This document shows positions 54,751-64,000 of a stretch of 64,000 nucleotides of DNA, piece by piece. The DNA comes from Reticulitermes speratus (lineage: Eukaryota; Arthropoda; Insecta; Blattodea; Rhinotermitidae), in the NCBI GenBank assembly GCA_021186555.1, contig JAJKFL010000237.1, positions 4,112,558-4,176,557 of the forward strand, written 5' to 3'. A program made the position numbers and the translations under genes. Every line of letters starts with the position of its first letter. Position 1 is the first letter of the stretch. A model generated the notes under the pieces. That model was not told the DNA's origin, made no database searches, and saw only the letters and a program-made list of their open reading frames with translations.

Positions 54751-54985
54751 TCTAAGGCGTGGGTCTACGGTCGCCCGCTTGCTGGGATTGCGGGTTCGAA
54801 TCCCACCGGTGGCATGGATGTCTGTCTGTTGTGAGTGTTGTGTGTTGTCAGGTAGATGTCTCTGCGTCGGGCTGATCACTCGTCCAGAGGAGTCCTACCG
54901 AGTGTGGTGTGTCTGAGTGTGATCGTGAAGCCTCAACAGTCAGGAGGTCTAGACCCATGAGAGCTGTCGAGCCATTGGAAAAAAA
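54731..54985 (+). mobile_element. SINE family C, full length
   Basis: GATCCCAGTGACCGCGCGGT, GCGGGTTCGAATCCCACCGG, CGTCCAGAGGAGTCCTACCG and GAGCTGTCGAGCCATTGGAA with an A run. The 5' end is joined to the hairpin described above. Confidence 0.92.
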
Positions 54986-54989
54986 GACC

Positions 54990-55870
54990 TATTGTTTTCT
55001 AATATTTATTACCAGCAATAATTCTCACTTTTATCTGTTTTAACCTCACTTGTGTTTGTTACCAAGGAGCGTAGATAAGCCTATTTAAACATGTTTTGTA
55101 AAAACTCTTTACCTTAATCTTCAGGTTGAGGAATAGATATTTGGTAACTTGCTACCAGAGTACACGGCGTCACAAACCACAAGACAGTAATCCCCGTATT
55201 AAACAAATCAGAAGTCAAAAACGTTTCTTTAATGTGGAACAGACTTCTTCAACAGGATGGTTAAATAAACCATGAGGTAGTTGCTTCCCTCCGGAATGCA
55301 GAAACACGACGGGAAAATGCAGTTTCGGTTAAGGCAGAAATGAAGTTTGTGGCAATGACGGGCTGAAAATAGGATGAAACGAGAAGCTACGAGACGCTAC
55401 GAGAAGCTACGAGAAAATACGAGAAGCTACGAGAATCTGTTGAGAGGCTGCTGCAAGAATAACGGGTTTGCGCCTGTTGTCCCTGTGACCTAGATACACT
55501 TTGAGCAAGACAGTCACTTGTTGCAGGGGAGTTTCAGCAAATAACAGCCTAAAACATGGACTTGACTTCTTTTAGCATCTCTCCATTCGTGTCCTTCCCT
55601 TCTATTACATCCCACTCTACTTCTTTAAGTAAATATGTAGATTTATAAGATCACCAAATTGTCTGAGTGTACGTCCCCTATTGCAACGTTTGAACCAGTT
55701 GACAGATATTTAGGAAACTCGGTCTGACCTTTATGCCACTGGAAGCCACATCGGTGTTACAATTTGTAATTTCTACAGCCAGTAATTAAATCCTGATATA
55801 GGAGCGAAATTTTCAGATGGAAGCCCCTAGTGCCACATTCTTCAGGGTCCGAAAATGATCTACAGTAATT
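54990..55870. other. Unassigned sequence with a short tandem repeat
   Basis: 55375-55436 holds about five copies of a GAAGCTACGA unit. Otherwise there is no gene or element I can name over 0.9 kb. Confidence 0.45.
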
Positions 55871-56124
55871 ATTTTTTTCCATGGCGCAACAGCCCCAGTT
55901 GGCCAAGGCCTCCTCATTATCGAGGCTTCACGATCACACTCAGACACACCACACTCGGTAGGACTCCTCTGGAAGAGTGATCAGCCCGTCGCAGAGACAT
56001 CTACCTGACAACACACAACACTTACAAGAGACACACATCCATGCTGCCGGTGGGATTCGAACCCGCAATCCCAGCAAGCAGGCGACCGTAGACCCACTCC
56101 TTAGACCGCGCGGCCACTGGGATT
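55871..56124 (-). mobile_element. SINE family C, full length, reverse
   Basis: On the minus strand CCCAGTGGCCGCGCGGTCTA, GCGGGTTCGAATCCCACCGG and GGGGCTGTTGCGCCATGG with an A tail. All family landmarks are present. Confidence 0.92.
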
Positions 56125-56239
56125 AGTAGTCTACTGTAATAGAACTTGAAAAAATATGCAGCTTCCTTAAAATGTAAAATGACAACATGGCAGCCGTGCG
56201 AAAGCTTTCTTTAACTTTTGACCTGACAGTGATAACTAA

Positions 56240-57262
56240 TTAACCAACAATTAACTAACTAATTCCGTGCAACAGAGTATTTCTTAAGCAACCAATGTTT
56301 GCACATGTAGTCAAAATAATTCCTCGCAATTTATGGGAGCCAAATTTCGTTACAGTTTCCACGTATCTCTATTCTTAACTAGATGAATCCAGTCCATGAA
56401 CCCTCCTACACAGTCCGACAATTATATAATGAGACTGAGGTTATAGAATAAAACTGGAACATAAGACTTGAGTACTATCTGTATTTTATTCAAAGTACAT
56501 CCCTTCTGCATCGATACATCGATACTTCTTTAAGATCCATTCTAATATTATCCTCCCGTATATCCCTAGACCTTCTTCACAGTTGCTGTCCTTGAGCTTC
56601 TAAATTAAAACTCTTTGTGAATGTCTCTTCTGTCCCATGTATGCTAAATGCCCCGCCCATCTCCTCTTCCTTGATTTCACCACCATCATATTCCACATTA
56701 TACAATTTTATCCACTCCCCGTTACCTCGTCCTTCTTAGGTCCAAACATCTTCCTCAGCACCCTATTCTCTAACACCTTCAGCCTGTGTTGTTCCACTAA
56801 CACGTCAGATCAAGTTTCACACACATACAAATAAAAGCGCTAAAGTTGGCACTGTACATTTTAACATTTTTACATAGCAGACGGAGCAATAAAATCCTGA
56901 ACACAATGACAGCAGCTGCTCTGTGACTTTAATCTGCTCTTAATTTCTGCATGCCTGTAATTTTGCAACGTTCTCAAAAGATTTATTAGCCATTTGTACA
57001 ATCACGTTGTGGCTTTGTCCTGCATTTTGTTCGCAATGCATCAACATATGCTTTGTTTGCTTAATGTTTACTTCAGACCAACATCCTTAATGGCGAGTAA
57101 TAAAGCTTTGTTGTTCTTCTTTATAGAATCCTTCTCCTTGCCCAGTAAATTATTACTACCACAGTAGACCACAAGCTGATGTGTACCATTTAATTTCAAC
57201 CCCCCCCCCCTGTTTTGCCGGAACCCTCCTAACGGCATATTCTAAAGCATAGTTGAAAAGCA
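56240..57262 (-). pseudogene. LINE family 1 reverse transcriptase remnant (about 1 kb)
   Basis: The minus strand reads KKEDALWPLLFNYALEYAVR, then NGTHQLVVYCGSNNLLGKEK where active elements have the catalytic YADD, then HMLMHCEQNAGQ and SFENVAKLQ in another frame, then EQHRLKVLENRVLRKMFGPK, KKDEVTGSG and KSRKRRWAGHLAYMGQKR. It includes the RT palm and the downstream tail plus a 3'-UTR to ACTAACTAATT. Loss of the YADD acids, stops and frameshifts make it inactive. A mariner relic follows at 57314. Confidence 0.8.
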
Positions 57263-57313
57263 ATGGCCACAAAGCATCTTCTTTTTTACCCATATATATC
57301 TGAATAGGAAATA

Positions 57314-57833
57314 CAGCGTGTTTCATAAGTCCATCCGGGGTTTAGAGGCTTGGCCGTGCAGTAGCAAATCCACAGGTAAGAGATAAAAGCATGCCAACGG
57401 ATAGAGGAAATGTAAAAGTGTTTTCGTGACAGATGCGATGGCGTAGTTTCCCGTTTCTCCGCTAGGAGGCAGTGGTGTGCAAACATGGCGTTTTCAGGTG
57501 AACAGAAAGTTTTTGTGTCCTGCAATTTGCTAAAGATTTTTCCTGTGGGGTTACGTTAAAGATCGTGTTTACGTGCCTCCTTTACCAAGAGATTTACCGG
57601 AGCTTCGGCTAAGAATTATGGATGCAGTTGCTACCATCGACGTTCATATGTTGGAACGTGTGTGGCAGGAGCTATATTACAGGATTGACGTCTGTCGAGT
57701 CACCAAAGGGGGACATATTGAACATTTGTAAGGTAGGTTCAAAACTTGGATATGTACTCTTTTCACTGACATGCTCTCATCCCCCGTGTGTGATTTGGCT
57801 CCTGAGCTACAGATCTCCGAAATCCCGGAGGGA
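57314..57833 (+). mobile_element. Internally deleted Tc1/mariner-like element, copy 2
   Basis: The left end CAGCGTGTTTCATAAGTCCA and the following 170 bp match 38679 closely. TA precedes it. The right end stops after CCCGGAGGGA, lacking the last 20 or so bases. The internal deletion has different breakpoints from copy 1. Confidence 0.8.
57540..57731 (+). pseudogene. Transposase C-terminal fragment
   Basis: The frame reads FLWGYVKDRVYVPPLPRDLP, ELRLRIMDAVATIDVHMLER and VWQELYYRIDVCRVTKGGHI, then EHL and stop: the C-terminal end of the transposase, which normally follows the last catalytic acid. The N-terminal start at 57485 (MAFSGEQK) is out of frame after one lost base and is joined directly to this part. 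Confidence 0.8.
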
Positions 57834-57989
57834 GGATCTGCCTATCCGGAATTTACTGTCAGATTCAAACAATAGCTCATTAATTACACTAAACTATATT
57901 TAAGATCTTCTGTTTACAACATTTCTTAGGCCCATTTCATTAGTTTCGTGATTAGCCTTTGAAAGTCTAAAATTAACCTGAAATTTGTT

Positions 57990-58470
57990 TAAATATTCAG
58001 CTCTTACCGTGCAGTAAACACTCTTCGTCTCTGTTGCAAAAACAAATAATTTAATAATTAAATAATTAAACAAATAATTAATGGGGGCACGCGGTGGCGC
58101 AATTGGTTGAGGCACTGCTCTGGAAGCCGGAAGGTCGCGGGTTCGATAGTGTCATTGGAATTTTTCATTGACATAATCCTTTCGGTCGCACTGTGGCCCT
58201 GGGGTCGACTGAAGCCTCTAACATAAATAAATACCAGGTGTATTTCATGGGGGGTAAAGGTGGCCGGTGTGTAGGGCTGACAACCTTACCATATTGATGT
58301 GCCGATTGTCTAGAAATCTCGGCGCCTGAACCTGCTGGAACCCTAAGGGCCTGTCCAGGCCTGTAATGGGATTGAAAAAAATAGGGAAATAATACACTGT
58401 GTGGACAGAACGTAGAATTTGTGAATGTTAAACTTGGTGGTACATATAGTAACCACTGAGCTTCAAAGAG
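57990..58470 (+). repeat. Copy of the 10.7-kb dispersed element, split by a SINE
   Basis: ACCGTGCAGTAAACACTCTT and CGTCTCTGTTGCAAAAAC before the SINE, and ATACACTGTGTGGACAGAAC, GTTAAACTTGGTGGTACATA and TAGTAACCACTGAGC after it. A family D SINE interrupts the middle. Confidence 0.7.
58084..58382 (+). mobile_element. SINE family D, full length, nested
   Basis: GGCACGCGGTGGCGCAATTG, GTCGCGGGTTCGAT (B box truncated by a small deletion), ATTTTTCATTGACATAATCC and GGCCTGTCCAGGCCTGTAAT, ending GGGATTGAAAAAAA. Confidence 0.9.
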
Positions 58471-58474
58471 CTGA

Positions 58475-58778
58475 ATGAAAGTAAAGATATATGGTACGGA
58501 CACACATCGTAAACACATTGATATGTATTTTCATGATTAATTAGTATTTTATGGTATGACATGGGGTTCCACGAACAAAACCTCAAATTATAACATTGTG
58601 CCTGTGGGATTTACGAAGGCTCGCTTTGCTCCGTCGTGAGTTACTTCGTACGTGAGGCGTCGACTGTATATCTTTGTATCTGACAAAAGCACATAATAAA
58701 CAATTAGCCTACACGATTTTGCTGTATTTATAACGAATGAATTTTGTTGGCTGGAACAAACTCTTATTTAATTTTTCG
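58475..58778. other. Unassigned spacer
   Basis: No recognisable feature. Confidence 0.4.
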
Positions 58779-58796
58779 TATCATAAACAACACAAC

Positions 58797-59181
58797 GTCG
58801 ACCTCGGTGGACTAGTGGTTAGCGTGCTCGCCACTGGACCCAAGGTTCACGGGTTCGATCCCGACCGAGGTCGATGGATTTTTAAGGGTGATAAAAATCC
58901 GTAGCACCACTTCCTTCGGAGGGGAAGTAAAGCCGTCGGTCCCATGTCGTAGATTTACGGCATGTAAAAGAACCTTACGGGCATGAATAAAAATGTTAAG
59001 TAAGCTAAATTCAAAGCCTCCTGACTGCCTGCTCTGGCGGACACATCAGGATCGATAGAATAGTAGCGCGGCCAGTTGTCCAGTCACCAACTGCCACGAA
59101 TGCACACGACTTAGTAACCTTTAAAAGAGGAAGCAAGAGGAGGCCCGAGCCCATATAGGACTGTTGAGCCATGGTTATTAT
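58797..59181 (+). mobile_element. SINE family E, full length with an 18-bp target duplication
   Basis: The tRNA-like head GACCTCGGTGGACTAGTGGT contains an A box, and CACGGGTTCGATCCCGACCG is the B box. GACCTCGG and CCGAGGTC can pair as an acceptor-like stem. The body has CGGAGGGGAAGTAAAGCCGT and GTCGGTCCCATGTCGTAGAT, and the end is an ATT microsatellite. TATCATAAACAACACAAC flanks it exactly at 58779-58796 and 59182-59199. It is the only copy of this family here. Confidence 0.93.
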
Positions 59182-59199
59182 TATCATAAACAACACAAC

Positions 59200-59771
59200 T
59201 AAGGCTGCAATGTTTCTACGTCTGATAACTTTCTGATTTATTTCCGGAGTTTTGTTAATAATGCAAAACGTTTCCGTGTTTTGCCTGCAAATGAGACCTC
59301 GAAATTACTACATAGAAGAGATATAATACTATAACAATAGAACGGAAGTTCATTAGCATTTCATTGATATTTACTGCTGTATCAAGATTAGAGCCTGACC
59401 TTGGCAGTGACAGCTCAGAGGAAGGTCTGACTGTTAGCTGTTTATGACCATAAACCGATGTGTATTCCAGTTAAAATCATTTGAGCTGAAATGCAGTTGC
59501 GTCTTGTGTGTGCGAGTTTATAATATTTTTCTCTTTTGCGTTCTAACTTGTAGGAGCTGTGCATAAATTTCAATTTACGCATGTGTTCTCCGCAAAAGAC
59601 AACGAACACTGTCAGTTTATCAGAGTCAAAACTGTTCTTGTCAGTCGAGGAGAGTGTGTAAGTCAGAGCATAATGACACAGCTTGTTTCTGTTTCGTGCT
59701 AGATACAAATTCAACGTTTGACCATTTCATACAAATTCACTACAATATTATTAAGGGCAATGTTTATTTGT
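59200..59771. other. Unassigned sequence
   Basis: No gene supported. The 90-residue minus frame at 59442-59714 is unrecognised. Confidence 0.4.
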
Positions 59772-60300
59772 AGGTGCGTTCGCAAACCTGCGAAAAGCGA
59801 CTATTAACTTCGTCGTATCTGTCTATCTGTCCGTCTGTCCATCTGTCCTCAAGGAACAACTCGCTCATTGGACGATTCATAATTTGATATTTGTGTATTT
59901 TTAGAAAATCTGTCGAGAAAATTCAAGTTTCATTAAAATCTGACAAGAATAACAGGTACTTTACATGAAGACTTATGTACATTTATGATAATATCTTGCT
60001 GAATTCTTCTTAGAATGAGAAATGTTTCAGATAAAAACACAAGCTTTATGTTCAATAACTTTTCCACCCGAAAATCGTGTCATTTATGAGATAATGTGGA
60101 AAAATATGGTAGAGCCAGACAGGCCACAGATGACAATATAATACTGCGCATGCGCTTTGCATGCTGGATAACTAAGGCTAAAGACACACACTCACAATAT
60201 GTAATACTTATTGCCTTTCAACGGTAACAATGGTTACGCGAACGCGCCTCAATGTTACGTTATACGTACATTGCCAGTCTTGTTAATACAATCTTTCTGT
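59772..60300 (+). repeat. Interspersed repeat Y
   Basis: GGTGCGTTCGCAAACCTGCG, CTATCTGTCCGTCTGTCC, AAGTTTCATTAAAATCTGAC, GATAATATCTTGCTGAATTC and GCGCATGCGCTTTGCATGCT, in the same order as 26432 and 34592. Confidence 0.72.
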
Positions 60301-60477
60301 TCACCAACAGTCTTCTTCCAGCTCTCAGCAAGAGCACGTTTCTGCATCCGGCAGACGTTTCTGTCCCTCTGCAGCCATTAGCGCCTGGTGTTCGGCAGTG
60401 CCTCGTCATCCGTGTAATGGTGTCCTCCCAAACTCTCTATCAAAGGAACAAAGAGATGAATAGCTGATGGCGCGAGG

Positions 60478-61000
60478 TCACAAACACTGTCCATCCAAAT
60501 CTTGTGATGGCCTCAGTCGTGCGCATGCTTTTGTGTGGTCGGGCGTGGTCATGAAAAACCAACGTTTCTTACAGGATGAACACGACTGACAAAGGTGAGC
60601 ATTCAGACTCCTCAGTGTTTCAATATAGCAGTCAGAATCCACCGCTGTCCCCGCAGGCAAGAAGTTTACAAGAATAACGCCTTTCTCATTCCAAAAATCT
60701 GTTGCCATTATTTAATCTGCTGATGGCGCATTCTTGAATCTATTATTTTTCCCGCGGATTTCGTTTGGCGCCATTTCGTCGATTGGTGCTGGGATTCGGA
60801 TACAAAATGGTGGACCCCGGTTTCATCTGCGATAATTTGCGACATGATGCCCTCAATCCCCGTAAGGTGTAGGCGAAAGAGATGTTTGCGATTGCTTGCT
60901 TTGCATTTTTGTGTACATCTGCCCGCATTCGTGGAACAGCCCCGCTCATACTCGGAGCATATTTCACTTGTTATTGTGTGACGATCAACACGCATCAGTT
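60478..61000 (-). pseudogene. mariner (DD34D-type) transposase remnant
   Basis: The minus strand contains IIADETGVHHFVSESQHQST around the first catalytic Asp, RFKNAPSAD-stop-IMATDFW, then EKGVILVNFLPAGTAVDSDC and YIETLRSLNA, then in another frame VFHDHARPHKSMRTTEAITR around the second Asp (normally HDNARPH), and FGWTVF. The third catalytic region is missing, with one stop and at least one frameshift. This is an old mariner copy of a different lineage from 38679 and 41389. Confidence 0.8.
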
Positions 61001-61040
61001 TGTCAGATTAGAGGATTTTTTCACGCATTACTACAGTACA

Positions 61041-61296
61041 CGATCCCAGTGGCCGCGCGGTCTAAGGCGTGGGTCTGCGGCCGCTCGTTTACTAGGATCG
61101 TTGGTTCGAATCCCGCAGGGGACATGGATGTCTGTCTCTTGTGAGTGTTACATGTTGTCAGGTAGAGGTCTCTGCGACGGGCTGATCACTCGTCCAGAGG
61201 AGTCCTACCGAGTGTGGTGTGTCTGAGTGTGATCGTGAAGCCTTGACAATAAGGAGGCCTAGGCCCCCTAGGGGCTGTCGAGCCATAGGAAAAGAA
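61041..61296 (+). mobile_element. SINE family C, full length with target duplication
   Basis: CGATCCCAGTGGCCGCGCGG, GTTGGTTCGAATCCCGCAGG and GGGGCTGTCGAGCCATAGGA with an A-rich end. The flanks ATTACTACAGTACA (61027-61040) and ATTACTGCAATACA (61297-61310) differ at two positions. Confidence 0.92.
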
Positions 61297-61463
61297 ATTA
61301 CTGCAATACAAATGCGACCACTTCGCTGTTTGTCATGTAGTTATGCTCCTTCTGTTTGACCGTCTTTAACCCGTCTTAACGATAACCAAACAACACTGAA
61401 ATCTACAGTAGCTTTACCATTCATTTGGAGCAAATATTTCTGAAATCAAGCCGCCTGCTCACG

Positions 61464-61866
61464 AAGGGGCATACCCATGGGGGGGGGGGGGGGCTGGGAC
61501 CATGATGTCGATGATATCAAACGTTGTACGTAATATGCCCTTCAGCCGAAATCAGCCACTGAAATTGGCTGATGACTAGTAGACCCTACATTAGAATTTC
61601 GAAAAATAAAATAAAAAACTTAGGATGTTATAGAGAAATTAAATAAAACCAAGTACATTAGACTTTGACACTTAAATTAGGGAGTGAGTCGTGTAACATG
61701 CTGTTATATTTGTATGTATATATAAATGCAGTTGCAATGTTAAGTTGCAGTTATACATACATGGTTTTTATAACATAATTTTTAAAATCAAACATAAGTT
61801 ATATATAGCCTGTGTCAGCCCCCCCCCCCCCCCCCCCGCAATAAAAAAATTCTGGATACGCGCCTG
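61464..61866. mobile_element. hAT-like MITE, reverse relative of 5258-5653
   Basis: GGGGCATACCCATGGGGGGG at the left and GGATACGCGCCTG at the right correspond to the ends of the 5258 element. The interior TAAAATCAAACATAAGTTAT is the complement of its left interior. Possible decayed 8-bp flanks are TGCTCACG and TTCTCACC. Confidence 0.72.
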
Positions 61867-61874
61867 TTCTCACC

Positions 61875-62300
61875 ATCAGAGATAAATAAATTTGTCACTT
61901 ATCAATTTCGGTCATTTTAGATACAAGATTGCTGCTGCCATCTGCCGTGTGAAAGAAACATTACAACTACTGGAAAATAATCAGGAATATTATCATAAAG
62001 GAGAATGTAACGACATAAAACATAAGTGATTGTATGTGATTGTATGTGATTGTGCTGCGTGCCAGCTGCGAGCTACTTCTGCAAGCATCGCTTCTGGGCT
62101 GTAGACAATAAAGCCGCTCAAACCACATACAGTTAGGCCTACACACAGTACACAACGGTTCTTGCAGCCGTGAGAGATTATGACGGTTTAACCTTCTCGA
62201 TGTAGCCAATAACAAAGACTCTTACTTCAATATAATAACGCCGAGATACGAGGAAAACCTCGTAAAGCCTATATACAATAATGACACCAACAAAGACACA
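61875..62300. other. Unassigned spacer
   Basis: Contains three short GTGATTGTAT repeats at 62028-62052. No gene supported. Confidence 0.4.
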
Positions 62301-62545
62301 TTAACTAACTAACTAACTAACTCCATGTAGCAGAGTCCTTCTTAAGAAGCTAGCAGGTCCTCAGCTAGTCAAGAAATTCCCCGCGTGTTATGGAACTCGA
62401 AGGTTCATTACCGCACTCACAAGAGCCCGCCACCTGTCCCTATCCTGAGCCATATCAATCCAGTCCATGCCCCCCCATCCCACTTCTTGAAGATCCATTT
62501 TAATATTATCCTCCAATCTACGCCTGGGTCTTCCAAGTGACAAAG
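62301..62545 (-). pseudogene. LINE family 1, best-preserved 3' end
   Basis: The minus strand reads [40 protein letters not shown] and SAVMNLRVP then stop at about 62389, followed by a 3'-UTR and an AACT microsatellite (62301-62322). It is intact for about 50 codons, making it the reference for the other LINE family 1 pieces here. It is 5' truncated. Confidence 0.88.
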
Positions 62546-62589
62546 ACACATAAGTATATTAAAATTAGTTTTATACGTACAATGAACTC

Positions 62590-62727
62590 CTACATGTTTC
62601 GGCCAGCCACGTGGCCATCTTCAGGGATATAAAATACACAGCTTAGGTAATTTTATACTTTCAATGTATCTAACATTTGTATTTTATATCCCTGAAAATG
62701 GCCACATGGCTGGCCGAAACATGTAGC
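62590..62727. mobile_element. Compact inverted pair of hammerhead-like motifs
   Basis: TACATGTTTCGGCCAGCCAC and GTGGCCATCTTCAGGGATAT on the left are mirrored by ATATCCCTGAAAATGGCCAC and GGCTGGCCGAAACATGTAGC on the right, with about 50 bp between. Minus motif 62590-62625: CTGAAGA, T, GGCCA..TGGCC, GAAAC, ATGTAG. Plus motif 62692-62727: CTGAAAA, T, same stem, GAAAC, ATGTAGC. Confidence 0.65.
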
Positions 62728-62812
62728 TAAATTTGTCGCATATATCCTCAAATATTCGCTTCCTCACCATACTTGTAATTGTTAAATTACAAACAGTATA
62801 TAATACTTAACC

Positions 62813-64000
62813 CATAACTACATTTCATACTGTATCTCCATACCAACTTCCACACACTCATCTCCCATAACTACATTTCATACTGTATCTCCATACCAAC
62901 TTCCACACACTCATCTCCCATAACTACATTTCATACTGTATCTCCATACCAACTTCCACACACTCATCTCCCATAACTACATTTCATACTGTATCTCCAT
63001 ACCAACTTCCACACACTCATCTCCCATAACTACATTTCATACTGTATCTCCATACCAACTTCCACACACTCATCTCCCATAACTACATTTCATACTGTAT
63101 CTCCATACCAACTTCCACACACTCATCTCCCATAACTACATTTCATACTGTATCTCCATACCAACTTCCACACACTCATCTCCCATAACTACATTTCATC
63201 CTGTATCTCCATACCAACTTCCACACACTCATCTCCCATAACTACATTTCATACTGTATCTCCATACCAACTTCCACACACTCATCTCCCATAACTACAT
63301 TTCATACTGTATCTCCATACCAACTTCCACACACTCATCTCCCATAACTACATTTCATACTGTATCTCCATACCAACTTCCACACACTCATCTCCCATAA
63401 CTACATTTCATACTGTATCTCCATACCAACTTCCACACACTCATCTCCCATAACTACATTTCATACTGTATCTCCATACCAACTTCCACACACTCATCTC
63501 CCATAACTACATTTCATACTGTATCTCCATACCAACTTCCACACACTCATCTCCCATAATTACATTTCATACTGTATCTCCATACCAACTTCCACACACT
63601 CATCTCCCATAACTACATTTCATACTGTATCTCCATACCAACTTCCACACCCTCATCTCCCATAACTACATTTCATACTGTATCTCCATACCAACTTCCA
63701 CACACTCATCTCCCATAACTACATCTCATACTGTATCTCCATACCAACTTCCACACACTCATCTCCCATAACTACATCTCATACTGTATCTCCATACCAA
63801 CTTCCACACACTCATCTCCCATAACTACATTTCATACTGTATCTCCATACCAACTTCCACACACTCATCTCCCATAACTACATCTCATACTGTATCTCCA
63901 TACCAACTTCCACACACTCATCTCCCATAACTACATTTCATACTGTATCTCCATACCAACTTCCACACACTCATCTCCCATAACTACATCTCATACTGTA
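62813..64000. repeat. Minisatellite, 53-bp unit, about 22 copies, running off the window
   Basis: TAACTACATTTCATACTGTA, TCTCCATACCAACTTCCACA and CACTCATCTCCCA make one unit. The copies are almost identical, with rare T/C changes (ATTTCATAC to ATCTCATAC) becoming commoner near the window end. The right boundary is not seen. Confidence 0.96.

Noticed and set aside
55220-55257. Additional hammerhead-like motif (AACGTTTCTTTAATG..CTTCTTCAACAGG)
   Set aside because: The CTGAAGA box and stem II pairing are absent, and only the GAAACGTT word is shared.

Overview
The window looks like repeat-dense nuclear DNA of an insect, most likely a cockroach or termite (Blattodea). It is AT-rich, has no operons or compact genes, and is packed with tRNA-derived SINEs, remnants of non-LTR retrotransposons, Tc1/mariner and hAT relics, and minisatellites. 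The blattodean guess rests on SINE and LINE remnants whose chance translations (for example RDSSVGIATRYGLDGPGIE and [18 protein letters not shown]) are familiar from cockroach and termite predictions. That is recall, not a database search.

Host coding content is almost nil. One segment behaves like a true exon: 11558-11781 on the minus strand, with a good acceptor, a GC-type donor and coding-like composition. A weaker candidate exon is at 43141-43265 (+). The rest is probably intronic or intergenic.

Layout. 1090-3530: 119-bp minisatellite. 5258-5653: hAT-like MITE inside a LINE tail. 7711-9480: 39-bp minisatellite with a 627-bp higher-order period. 10.2-15.4 kb: SINEs, a ~114-bp tandem array, the exon, and a scrambled duplication of 13.85-15.36 kb lying at 12.48-13.83 kb. 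16063-18690: 32-bp array. 18.7-25.3 kb: 185-bp MITEs, a LINE tail, four arrays and a 543-bp foldback element. 25.4-32.2 kb: a 14-bp array, a uniform 29-bp array, SINEs, a small hAT MITE and a 28-bp array. 32.8-46.3 kb: foldback elements, SINEs and two deleted Tc1/mariner elements. 46484-49733: 31-bp array of about 100 units. 50.8-62.5 kb: LINE pieces, a 45-bp array with a 500-bp higher-order period, mariner relics and SINEs. 62813 to the window end: 53-bp array. Tandem arrays occupy roughly a quarter of the window.

The most interesting shared signal is a compact hammerhead-ribozyme-like motif seen about 20 times on both strands. It has a CTGAWGA box, one extra nucleotide, a covarying stem II, GAAAC and a palindromic ACATGT-type stem III. 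Several copies sit head-to-head in the arms of inverted repeats. This resembles the small, dimer-acting hammerhead variants known from Penelope-like retroelements, but no reverse transcriptase of that class is visible here. Individual base calls should be treated with care: several arrays and the 12.5-13.8 kb block carry dense single-base indels of the kind left by imperfect long-read consensus.
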